In this document: one piece after another, positions 8,494 through 14,778 of the stretch
Position numbering within the stretch: position 1 is the first letter of the stretch
Layout: each line of letters starts with the position of its first letter
DNA from: a virus
Length of the DNA: 25,731 nucleotides
Direction: 5' to 3' (one strand)
Virus record (IMG/VR): IMGVR_UViG_3300027793_000262
Location: 1 to 25,731 of that record
Program-made: the position numbers and the translations under genes
Notes under the pieces: generated by a model
The model's database searches: none
The model's input: the letters and a program-made list of their open reading frames with translations, nothing else
What the model was told of the DNA's origin: nothing

Positions 8494-8730
8494 CTATCTG
8501 TACTTTGCTGCTTTTTTTGCTATTGATTTAGGTTGTTTAACAAACTGTTTACCTTTAGCATTACCTGCAGCCTTTGCTTTATTAGTAGCGGCTTTCTCAG
8601 CAGGGCTTAGTGCTGCCCATGCTTTCTCAGGTAAATATCTTTTCTTACCCTTAGATGGTTTACCATCAGAGGTTGTCCACTTTTGCTTAGTCCAGTCTTT
8701 TAAAGACTTTTGAGATTTGGCTAATGCCAT
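8494..8730 (-). CDS. small lysine-rich protein resembling DUF5872-type domains
   Basis: 78 residues, very basic. GGAGGTTATAGATAATG places a strong ribosome-binding site inside the end of the upstream gene, and the start overlaps the previous stop as TAATG. The order LKDWTKQKW, KPSKGKKRYLPEKAW, LSPAEKAATNKAK, KGKQFVKQPKSIAKK resembles a small domain (I think DUF5872) seen in phages and in large eukaryotic viruses. The domain name is from memory. Its charge suggests nucleic-acid binding or packaging of a minor virion component together with DNA. It belongs to a run of tiny overlapping basic genes that ends at the glycosyltransferase. Confidence 0.6.
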   Translation of the reverse strand: MALAKSQKSLKDWTKQKWTTSDGKPSKGKKRYLPEKAWAALSPAEKAATNKAKAAGNAKGKQFVKQPKSIAKKAAKYR

Positions 8731-8918
8731 TATCTATAACCTCCGCCAGCCTTCTTGTATTGAACAGCAAGTAATTGTGCTTTACGGGCTGACCATTCTC
8801 CAGGGTCTCCACCCTTAGAACCAGCCTTAATCTTCTTAAACAACTTAGCCCTCATCTCAGGCTTAGTGTAATTGTTAGCAGCATTAACTTTAGACTTAGT
8901 TTTTTTCTTTGCTACCAT
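8730..8918 (-). CDS. small basic conserved phage protein (KKKTxSKVNAAxNYTKP family)
   Basis: 62 residues starting MVAKKKTKSKVNAANNYTKP and ending WSARKAQLLAVQYKKAGGGY. This pattern is one I recognise from small proteins of cyanophages and other aquatic phages, where no function has been shown. It overlaps the upstream gene by seven bases (ATGGTAG) and the downstream gene as TAATG. The ribosome-binding site is weak, so translation probably depends on coupling. High Lys content and the lack of hydrophobic segments suggest a cytoplasmic or virion nucleic-acid-associated protein. Confidence 0.6.
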   Translation of the reverse strand: MVAKKKTKSKVNAANNYTKPEMRAKLFKKIKAGSKGGDPGEWSARKAQLLAVQYKKAGGGYR

Positions 8919-9187
8919 TTTACTTTATCCGCCCAATATGCTGCAGACATTTTACCTTTAGCAATATTCTTTCTATGACGTGCTTTAAAAGATTTTTGTC
9001 TTGCTGTAGGTTGCCTGTCTCCAGTAACACCTTGCTGACCAAATCGAATTGTCTTTACTTGACTTCCCTCTTTGGCTACAACTACGTGTGATTTAGTAGG
9101 ATGTTTAGGAGTACGCTTTGGTTTATTAAAACCAGACACTCCTGCTCTAGCGAGCCTTGAGTCCTTTTTGTTTTCCATGCTCCCCAT
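8912..9187 (-). CDS. small basic conserved phage protein (RAGVxGFNKPKRTPxHP family)
   Basis: 91 residues. The first ATG at 9187 has AGGAAAG upstream. A second ATG three codons later has a badly spaced GGGGAG, so the first was kept. Conserved blocks are RLARAGVSGFNKPKRTPKHP, KSHVVVAKEGSQVKTIRFG, and a C-terminal ARQKSFKARHRKNIAKGKMS followed by AAYWADKVKW. I recognise this arrangement from small proteins of cyanophages and other environmental phages. The gene overlaps the 51-residue gene upstream by 41 bases in another frame. The strongly basic make-up fits DNA or RNA contact. Function is not known. Confidence 0.65.
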   Translation of the reverse strand: MGSMENKKDSRLARAGVSGFNKPKRTPKHPTKSHVVVAKEGSQVKTIRFGQQGVTGDRQPTARQKSFKARHRKNIAKGKMSAAYWADKVKW

Positions 9188-9302
9188 ACTTTCCTAAGAT
9201 TGACCTAATGGTTCCGTTCTTGTTCAACCGAACCACTAGACCATTCTTAATTTGAACTGGATTAAAACCATCGTGGCGCTTATGACTACCACTAGATGAC
9301 AT
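9147..9302 (-). CDS. 51-residue basic protein in an overlapping frame
   Basis: Reading from the ATG at 9302 gives MSSSGSHKRHDGFNPVQIKN, then GLVVRLNKNGTIRSILGKYG, then EHGKQKGLKAR and a TAG at 9149-9147. The ATG overlaps the TAA of the 40-residue gene upstream as TAATG, the same junction used by its neighbours, and without this gene the stretch from 9188 to 9301 would be empty in a region that otherwise has no gaps. The last 14 codons overlap the start of the 91-residue gene. The GLVVRLNKNG-I--ILGKY core looks like a short beta-hairpin motif. The ribosome-binding site is weak, so coupling is probable. It is too short for firm family assignment. Confidence 0.55.
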   Translation of the reverse strand: MSSSGSHKRHDGFNPVQIKNGLVVRLNKNGTIRSILGKYGEHGKQKGLKAR

Positions 9303-9424
9303 TACTTCTTTTTACCCATTTTCTTCATAACCATTTTCTTAGAAGCAGCCTTCTTCGCCGCTTTCTTGGCCATAGCCTTACCTTTTGGAGTGTAAGGGAA
9401 TTCCATTTTTCCTACTTTTGGCAT
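9302..9424 (-). CDS. 40-residue lysine-rich protein (MPKVGxxxFPYTxKG family)
   Basis: The ATG at 9424 gives MPKVGKMEFPYTPKGKAMAK followed by a Lys/Ala/Met tail ending GKKK. Very short proteins with the start MPKVG...FPYT.KG and a lysine-rich tail are familiar from cyanophages and other environmental phages, so I accept it despite its length. The start overlaps the preceding stop as TAATG and its own TAA overlaps the next ATG in the same way. AGGA lies about nine bases upstream. With roughly 15 Lys in 40 residues it should bind nucleic acid, perhaps as a DNA-condensing virion peptide, but this is an inference. Confidence 0.65.
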   Translation of the reverse strand: MPKVGKMEFPYTPKGKAMAKKAAKKAASKKMVMKKMGKKK

Positions 9425-9735
9425 TATACTTGTCCTATCTCTTTCATTACGGCTGCGGCTTTGGGTGTGATATCTTTCGTTTTAGGCATAGTGTCCGCAT
9501 TATACGCTTTGCCTAAAATCTCTGATGCTTTATGCGCATCTTCTACATGACGCATAGTTGTCCCTGCTGGTTGTATACCTTGTGCTCTTGCATCTCGATA
9601 AGCCTGAAGTTCTGCATTCCATTTTTTATCTGGAATATCTCTTTTAGCATCTCCTGCATTTACTTGTAAATTCATTACCTTGCATCCGAAACATCCTTCA
9701 ACTTCTGTTGGATGGTCTTGCCAGTGATATGCCAT
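9424..9735 (-). CDS. small conserved phage protein with a CxxC motif, function unknown
   Basis: 103 residues, with AAGGGACG upstream of the ATG. The N-terminal MAYHWQDHPTEVEGCFGCKV contains Cys15 and Cys18 with nearby His residues, which could make a partial metal site, although only two Cys are present. The segment GDAKRDIPDKKWNAELQAYR (about 28-47) followed by ARAQGIQPAGTTMRHVEDAH reads as a conserved helical core that I have seen in environmental actinophage-like genomes. It sits between the capsid pair and the basic micro-genes and ends in a TAATG junction. No function is assigned. Confidence 0.55.
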   Translation of the reverse strand: MAYHWQDHPTEVEGCFGCKVMNLQVNAGDAKRDIPDKKWNAELQAYRDARAQGIQPAGTTMRHVEDAHKASEILGKAYNADTMPKTKDITPKAAAVMKEIGQV

Positions 9736-9744
9736 ACTCGTCCC

Positions 9745-10014
9745 TTACGCTGCTGTGAAATTAGCCTCAGTTATTCCTAAGCCAGATGATATTAGTGCAG
9801 CCTTAGTAGTATCATCTACTATATGTTCGTGGCCACCAAGATAAAATTCATCATAGGTTGCTATGTCTTCGTCTAGTGGGAATCTTACTTTAGAATAGGT
9901 AGCACCGCTTTTGGCAATACTAACACCCTTATTAAGTTTATAGAAGTAAAATAGTCTATGCTTACCGATAGGTGCTTCTTGTACAACTGGTGTTGTAAAT
10001 GTGTAGTCTGCCAT
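9745..10014 (-). CDS. small conserved protein downstream of the capsid gene
   Basis: 89 residues from the ATG at 10014, chosen because AAGGAG lies six bases upstream. A longer in-frame reading from 10074 would run through the intergenic hairpin and is rejected. The sequence MADYTFTTPVVQEAPIGKHR, LFYFYKLNKGVSIAK and YDEFYLGGHEHIVDDTTKAA suggests a small beta-rich fold. Genes at this position, directly after the major capsid gene, are often decoration, head-completion or adaptor proteins, but there is no diagnostic motif here. It is separated from the capsid gene by 60 bases that hold a stem-loop. Confidence 0.5.
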   Translation of the reverse strand: MADYTFTTPVVQEAPIGKHRLFYFYKLNKGVSIAKSGATYSKVRFPLDEDIATYDEFYLGGHEHIVDDTTKAALISSGLGITEANFTAA

Positions 10015-10040
10015 TGTTCTCCTTAATGAACTTACTGTAA

Positions 10041-10060
10041 GGCTAGAGTTTCCCCTAGCC
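10041..10060 (-). other. stem-loop between capsid gene and next gene
   Basis: GGCTAG and CTAGCC pair as six base pairs around an eight-base loop in the 60-base gap after the capsid stop. There is no T-run on the minus strand after it, so it is more likely to stabilise the capsid message or mark a processing point than to end transcription. Confidence 0.45.
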
Positions 10061-10074
10061 CTACCGTCAATCAA

Positions 10075-11022
10075 CTAAGCGATTGATGAACCTGATTCGA
10101 TTCGGAATAGTGCCTCTTCGCGGTAGCGAGCAAAGCCTAGTACGCCGTACCAACCCATTGGGCGGTGACGCATCAAGCGGTCAACTACTGGTCCGATAAC
10201 TACATGTGGCTCTTCGGCAACTGCCTCAGCCAATGCCTGTTGTCCAGCGATGATTGTGCGGTACACCTTTGCAGATGAAGAACCGTCAGTTGCTGTGTAC
10301 AGACGTGGAGACTCTACGAAGTATGCACCTTCGTATGTTCCGATTTCTCCTGCCCAAATGCGGTCTTGTGAAGAACCGTATTGGTTAGGAAGCAACCATC
10401 CTGCTGAACCTGTCTCAGCACGTAGGTCATGGGATACCTCTGGGTGTAATCCAGCCCAGTATAGTGAACCCTTGCGACCATTAGCCTTGTTAGCACGTAA
10501 CTTAGCAACAGCCCTACGGATGTTTGCTGAAGATAGTGTTGCGGCTGCTGTGATAGTTGCAGTTGATGTTGCTGTTGAACCTGAGTAGATTACGTTTGAA
10601 CCGCCACGCAATGTTGTCATTGCTACAGCGTCGATAGAATCTGCTAGGTTGTAAGCGATAATGTTTGCGATTGCAGGGTCAACATCTGCAAGAGAGAATA
10701 ACTCTAATGCACGTGTTACCAACACTGAGTTACCGTACTCTGCAAGAGTAATGGTTACTGATGTTGGCGTTGACATTGCTACTGCATCTGGGTCAGTTGT
10801 TTCTGTTAGAGCAGTTGTTGCTGCTGAAAGGTCAACATAACGTTGTAGAACAACGGTTGAGCCAGGGATTGCTTGACGGGCTGGGCGCTTATCTGCGACT
10901 GAACGAATTAGTGGTTCAGAGCGGAGAGCGAATTCTAGAAGACGGTCATACGCCTTCTGTACTAGACCAGCACCACCAGCGGTTCCTCCGAGATTGTCAG
11001 AGGCTGTTGATACATATGCCAT
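10075..11022 (-). CDS. major capsid protein, HK97 fold (N4 gp56-like)
   Basis: 315 residues, preceded by GGAGGTGA, the strongest ribosome-binding site in the window and fitting the most abundant virion protein. The N-terminal arm (1-30) leads to ALRSEPLIRSVADKRPARQA (about 33-52), then PGSTVVLQRYVDLSAATTAL and TPTSVTITLAEYGNSVLVTR, characteristic of N4 gp56-like capsid proteins with the E-loop and spine-helix region. Later AGLHPEVSHDLRAETG, GEIGTYEGAYFVESPRLY and MGWYGVLGFARYREEALFRI match the A-domain and C-terminal part of that family. It lies directly after the scaffold gene, and with the protease, portal and terminase completes the head module. No delta-domain extension at the N-terminus is evident, so scaffolding is probably by the separate upstream protein. 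Confidence 0.88.
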   Translation of the reverse strand: MAYVSTASDNLGGTAGGAGLVQKAYDRLLEFALRSEPLIRSVADKRPARQAIPGSTVVLQRYVDLSAATTALTETTDPDAVAMSTPTSVTITLAEYGNSVLVTRALELFSLADVDPAIANIIAYNLADSIDAVAMTTLRGGSNVIYSGSTATSTATITAAATLSSANIRRAVAKLRANKANGRKGSLYWAGLHPEVSHDLRAETGSAGWLLPNQYGSSQDRIWAGEIGTYEGAYFVESPRLYTATDGSSSAKVYRTIIAGQQALAEAVAEEPHVVIGPVVDRLMRHRPMGWYGVLGFARYREEALFRIESGSSIA

Positions 11023-11045
11023 TCGTCACCTCCAGTGACTAGAAA

Positions 11046-11531
11046 CTATGATGATTGTTGTGAACGAAGAACATCTAACAATGCATCCATAGAATCTGCA
11101 TTGTCAATTCTTGAGTTAAGTTCTTCCATTCTGTCTGGAGTAAACGCACCTTGTGTTAGAACATCCTGTTGCCTTAGGGCAGCACGGTCTTGTTCTGGCA
11201 TGTTGGCTTCATCTTGCTGTACTTTAATTCCGAATAAATCTGCATTATCATCGAGCCAGTTAGAAACTGTCTCCTCGTTAACATCATCGATATCCTTAAG
11301 AATTAAGCGTGCAGCCTTAGCGTTTACGCCTTTCTTTTCCAGGACTTCTTTGACGGTTCGCTCACGCTGCACTTTGGATAATCCTTCAAGTTGCTCAGTG
11401 AGTTCCTTAATACGCTTCTCATCGGCTCTCTTTGCTTTCCGTAACTTCTTAATCAAGTCACTTCCATCACCAGAGAAACCTTGGTCAGTATCTAGGTCTT
11501 CGTCTTCATCTTCCCAGTAATTGTTGCTCAT
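11046..11531 (-). CDS. capsid scaffolding protein
   Basis: 161 residues from the ATG at 11531. An upstream GTG would place the Shine-Dalgarno sequence too close. The N-terminus is strongly acidic (NYWEDEDEDLDTDQGFSGDG). It is followed by a charged coiled-coil stretch (about 26-66: LIKKLRKAKRADEKRIKELT, EQLEGLSKVQRERTVKEVL), a helical middle (KAARLILKDIDDVNEETVSN), and a C-terminal part PDRMEELNSRIDNADSMDAL. An acidic start, a coiled coil, and a position immediately upstream of the major capsid gene are the usual signs of a scaffold. It should line the inside of the prohead and be removed during maturation, plausibly by the HslV-like protease of the same module. A promoter and a small hairpin lie in the leader upstream. 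Confidence 0.8.
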   Translation of the reverse strand: MSNNYWEDEDEDLDTDQGFSGDGSDLIKKLRKAKRADEKRIKELTEQLEGLSKVQRERTVKEVLEKKGVNAKAARLILKDIDDVNEETVSNWLDDNADLFGIKVQQDEANMPEQDRAALRQQDVLTQGAFTPDRMEELNSRIDNADSMDALLDVLRSQQSS

Positions 11532-11559
11532 AGCAACTACCACCCTTCTATTCGTTGTT

Positions 11560-11651
11560 AGTCGCAGGCCGCAGTTCAGTTCGGGGAAACTGGCTGGCTC
11601 CTACTGTCGGTCTTATACGCTGCATTGGGCCGATAGGTCAATGTCAGGATT
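11560..11651 (-). promoter_or_regulatory. leader with promoter for the scaffold-capsid genes
   Basis: This is the largest gap inside the late module. On the minus strand it contains TTGACC (11641-11636), an 18-base spacer, then TATAAG (11617-11612), a good sigma70-type promoter reading into the scaffold gene. Further down the same leader CAGTT and AACTG (11592-11588 and 11581-11577) can pair around a C-rich loop. The arrangement would let the scaffold and capsid be made at a higher level than the surrounding genes. No T-run follows the hairpin, so it is not an intrinsic terminator. Confidence 0.55.
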
Positions 11652-13253
11652 CTAGTATTGTCCGCCTGTTGTGCTAAGTAGCGACGTTTTTGTAGTTCCA
11701 GACTTACCAGAGAATGATGCAATTTCTCTCTCAGTAAGTGCTTTACGTTTACGTTGCGCTGAGGCTAGAGTATTAAATACTTCTTGTTCTGCCTCTGCTT
11801 GGTTATATCCAGGAAGTGTTGTTCCGTAGATTTCGCTTAACTTCTGTGCGGTAGGTAGGATATCTGCAATTGTTGCATATCCCTTTTGTGCTTCGGCTTG
11901 TGTGATTCCTTGTGCTGCTAGTTGTTCTGCTACAGAAACACCAGTCTCAAGTCCTTGTACTCTTGCGGCTACGCCAATTTCGGCTGCTGCAATCTGACGT
12001 TGAATCTTAGGTAATTGCTGATTAGGGTCAAGAACATAGGCAACCATGTCGGCTGAGCCAATTCCATAATAATCTTTAAGTGTTCTAGCAATTGCAGGGT
12101 CAGCATTCTGAACTCTCTGAACTGCCATAGATACACGAGTTGACAACTCTGATGGAGATACATCGTTCTCGATAAACTGCCTTACATATGCATCATTGTC
12201 AAATTGAGTTAGACCATATGCACGGAGTGTTTGACGATAAGCATCTTCGTTAGCAAGATATTCCGCAGGAGTAAGAACACTTAAGTTCTTTTTAATACGT
12301 GCAGCATTTGCTGCAAATCGTTGCTGATACTCTGGGGTATTCTGAAGTTCTAATGTAATTGTGTCTTCTGAATATCCTTGACGAGCAAGGTCAAGAACCT
12401 TGGCTCCAAGAGTAGCAAGACCATACTTAGCAAATCTATCCGCTACAATTTTTCCTACAGACTCACGTTGGGCCGCCACACGTTCTGCTTCCGCTGCGGC
12501 CTTTGCTGCATCTTCTGCTGCCTTCTGTTGTGCTGCAGCATTTGCTAGTGCCGCTGCGTTTGCTGCATTTGCATTTGCCGCAGCCAATGCTGCTGCATTT
12601 GCTGAATTTGCGTTAGCCGCCGCTGCTGCTGCGGCATCTGCCGCTGCTTGTGCTGCTGCAAGTTGAGCAAGAAGTGCAGCCTTTTCTGCTTCAGATGCTG
12701 CTAAAAGTTCTGCTTTAATTCTTTCAAGTTCTGCTGCACGTGCTGCTGCTTCTGCATCTGCTTTAGCCTTGGCCTCTGCTGCTGCTTTTTCTGCTGCTGC
12801 TAGTGCATCTGCTGCAGCCTTTGCTGCCGCATCTGCAGCCGCTTTATTGGCAGCATCTCTTGCTGCTGCTTCTGCTGCTAGACGTGCTGTATTTTGAGAG
12901 TCAGTGGTAAAACCAGAAGGTAACGCAGAACCTGTTGAACCAGATACTGGGGTAACTCCAGCAGCCTTGGAAATTGTTTCAAGTTTTGCTGCGCTTACTC
13001 CTGATGTAGGAGAAAAGGGATTTGTTCCACCAGTTACTCCACCAGCATAAGTGCTAGTTGCAGTTTTGGTAGCAGTATTAACAACTGGAATATTAATCTT
13101 TTGGTTAACGCTAATTTTATTTAGGTTAGTAATCTGTGGGTTAGCGGCTGCAATAGCAGCAACGCTTACTCCCGCTTTTGCTGCAATACCAGATATTGTT
13201 TGACCTGATTGTACTTTAGTTGTGCTAGCAATAGGTACTTTAGGAGCAGCCAT
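11652..13253 (-). CDS. LysM-containing, alanine-rich coiled-coil virion protein (probable internal/ejection protein)
   Basis: 533 residues. Residues about 12-57 form a LysM domain (TKVQSGQTISGIAAKAGVSV...ANPQI...INIPV), a peptidoglycan or glycan-binding module. Residues about 120-265 are an almost pure Ala/Glu/Lys/Asp helix (AAAKAAADALAAAEKAAAEA and similar) that should be a very long coiled coil. The remaining C-terminal half (from about 270) is helical, with SEDTITLELQNTPEYQQRFA, ADPAIARTLKDYYGIGSADM and GYATIADILPTAQKLSEIYG. The gene lies between portal-proximal large proteins and the scaffold, where podoviruses place internal ejection proteins. LysM could anchor the ejected protein to the cell wall. 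No lysozyme or transglycosylase signature was seen. Translation probably couples to the preceding gene, since only a weak GGCG precedes the ATG. Confidence 0.65.
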   Translation of the reverse strand: MAAPKVPIASTTKVQSGQTISGIAAKAGVSVAAIAAANPQITNLNKISVNQKINIPVVNTATKTATSTYAGGVTGGTNPFSPTSGVSAAKLETISKAAGVTPVSGSTGSALPSGFTTDSQNTARLAAEAAARDAANKAAADAAAKAAADALAAAEKAAAEAKAKADAEAAARAAELERIKAELLAASEAEKAALLAQLAAAQAAADAAAAAAANANSANAAALAAANANAANAAALANAAAQQKAAEDAAKAAAEAERVAAQRESVGKIVADRFAKYGLATLGAKVLDLARQGYSEDTITLELQNTPEYQQRFAANAARIKKNLSVLTPAEYLANEDAYRQTLRAYGLTQFDNDAYVRQFIENDVSPSELSTRVSMAVQRVQNADPAIARTLKDYYGIGSADMVAYVLDPNQQLPKIQRQIAAAEIGVAARVQGLETGVSVAEQLAAQGITQAEAQKGYATIADILPTAQKLSEIYGTTLPGYNQAEAEQEVFNTLASAQRKRKALTEREIASFSGKSGTTKTSLLSTTGGQY

Positions 13254-13255
13254 GT

Positions 13256-14071
13256 TTACGCCAATCCAAGGTCACGAAGGACCTTTAATGATAATGAGTC
13301 TACAGTTTTTCTAGCATTGTCTGTCTTTTCCCAACGAGGGTCTTGACGAAGTTCAGTCTCAAATTGCCAGATTGGTTTAACTGAAGGCTTACCATCAGTG
13401 CCAATATACTGTAATGCTCTACGAAGGGTAGGGTCATTAAACGAAATAGTATCTGGGTCAATCTCTAAAATGTTAGACATAGAAGATTTATAGGCTGAAG
13501 CCAATGCCTCAACACTTGTTCCTTTATTAATCTGGTCAGAATAACCAGGGAATGCGCTAGCAGAATCTCTGCGGATTAATGCTTGAATGTCATCAGTTGT
13601 TGTAGTACCAGCAAAGATACCCTGAGACCATGCGTCCAAACTTCTCTGTGAGTAGGACATGCCAAAAGCATCAGCATACTCTTTAAGACTTTGTACACTA
13701 CCTAATGTAGAGCCACCAATTGGCTTTCCTTTAGCAGCAATAAGAGCATTAAGGTCTAGTTGTGTATCACTAAGTCCTTTAAGATATGCGTTCTCTAGGG
13801 TAGCATCATCTACAACTACACCTTTTGCAGCAAGTCTTTTCTTCTGCTCTAACTTATATGATTCAAGTTCTTGAGCATATACACCTGGCTGAGATGCTTT
13901 CTTCTTTTGGCGTGTCTGCGCATTAGAAGTAAGATTCTTGTAGTAACTAGTTTTGTAATACTCTAACTCTGCGTCAGTTGTATTGCCAGCCTTCCATAGG
14001 TCAAATACCTTTTTAAGTTCTGGAAACTGTTTAATTAAATCAGCGGTAATACCAAATGCTGTCTCTGCCAT
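13256..14071 (-). CDS. probable internal virion protein
   Basis: 271 residues, with GGAGGC upstream of the ATG. It is helical and charged, with no membrane segment: ITADLIKQFPELKKVFDLWK near the start, a basic stretch ARKK-like TRQKKKASQPGVYAQELESY, a middle DAFGMSYSQRSLDAWSQGIF, and RRALQYIGTDGKPSVKPIWQ before the end. The DAFGMSYSQRSLDAW segment and following helices resemble the helical repeats seen in ejection-type proteins, but I cannot name a family. It is sandwiched between two other probable internal proteins with gaps of one or two bases, so a shared complex inside the head is likely. Confidence 0.5.
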   Translation of the reverse strand: MAETAFGITADLIKQFPELKKVFDLWKAGNTTDAELEYYKTSYYKNLTSNAQTRQKKKASQPGVYAQELESYKLEQKKRLAAKGVVVDDATLENAYLKGLSDTQLDLNALIAAKGKPIGGSTLGSVQSLKEYADAFGMSYSQRSLDAWSQGIFAGTTTTDDIQALIRRDSASAFPGYSDQINKGTSVEALASAYKSSMSNILEIDPDTISFNDPTLRRALQYIGTDGKPSVKPIWQFETELRQDPRWEKTDNARKTVDSLSLKVLRDLGLA

Positions 14072-14072
14072 A

Positions 14073-14777
14073 TTAGCCTCCTAATCCTGATAGGAAGTCG
14101 GCAAAGTCAAGACTCTGCTTCTCCGCTAAATCTTGTGGGGCTTTTTCTTCTACACTCTTCTTAATTAAGGCTTGGGCTTTTTCTTTAGTATATCCAGGCT
14201 TGGTTTCTGTAACAGTTTTACCGCCAACTTTTTTGGTGGTTGTAATTGTTCCAGCATCAATCATTCCCTGAATAGCAGTATAGAATTCTTTGTTCTCACT
14301 CTCAGTAGCCTTACGGCCAAGAACGCTTTTAAGTGTATCATCAATCAAAGATTGAATTTCTTCTGGTTGGAATAGATACTTCTGTACAGATACCTTAGGC
14401 TTATTGCTATCACCAACACCCTGGTTCTTAGCATACCATTGTAGGTATTGCTCAGGAGTTATTTGACGAGCACCTTTAGATTTCTGATACCAGTCACCTG
14501 CACCATCAACTGCTAACTCATAGATTGCTGCAGCCTTAAGTGGGTCAACACTACCATAACCATACTTCTGAAGAGTTCTAATCCAGTTAGCCTCAACCGC
14601 TGGGTCAGTATAATAACTAGACTTCAAGTCGGTAACCGATGCCGTAGAGGACTCTATAGTAAGTTTTTGTCCAGTCTTCTTCATCGTAATGGTCTTTGTT
14701 TTACCTGGACCAACGTAGACTTTTCCAGCAGTAGAACCTGTGCTGCCACCTTTTAATTTATCTAATGCGTCACTCAC
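14073..14777 (-). CDS. probable internal virion protein
   Basis: 234 residues from a GTG at 14777, with AAAGG upstream overlapping the end of the giant gene. The N-terminal 45 residues are low-complexity and basic (GGSTGSTAGKVYVGPGKTKT). Then come helical segments NWIRTLQKYGYGSVDPLKAA and FQPEEIQSLIDDTLKSVLGR, and a lysine-rich TTTKKVGGKTVTETKPGYTK beta-hairpin-like insertion. The end is SLDFADFLSGLGG. No enzyme motif or membrane helix is visible. Its position in the block after the giant virion protein suggests a packaged or ejected component. Function is not recognised. Confidence 0.5.
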   Translation of the reverse strand: MSDALDKLKGGSTGSTAGKVYVGPGKTKTITMKKTGQKLTIESSTASVTDLKSSYYTDPAVEANWIRTLQKYGYGSVDPLKAAAIYELAVDGAGDWYQKSKGARQITPEQYLQWYAKNQGVGDSNKPKVSVQKYLFQPEEIQSLIDDTLKSVLGRKATESENKEFYTAIQGMIDAGTITTTKKVGGKTVTETKPGYTKEKAQALIKKSVEEKAPQDLAEKQSLDFADFLSGLGG

Positions 14778-14778
14778 A

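Noticed and set aside
10015-10074. Longer N-terminus for the gene at 9745-10014
   Set aside because: The extension would be translated from an intergenic hairpin, and AAGGAG is positioned for the ATG at 10014.
11035-11520. 161-codon plus-strand frame over the scaffold gene
   Set aside because: Ser/Cys-rich shadow of the scaffold gene with no start signals, while the minus-strand protein is clearly a scaffold.
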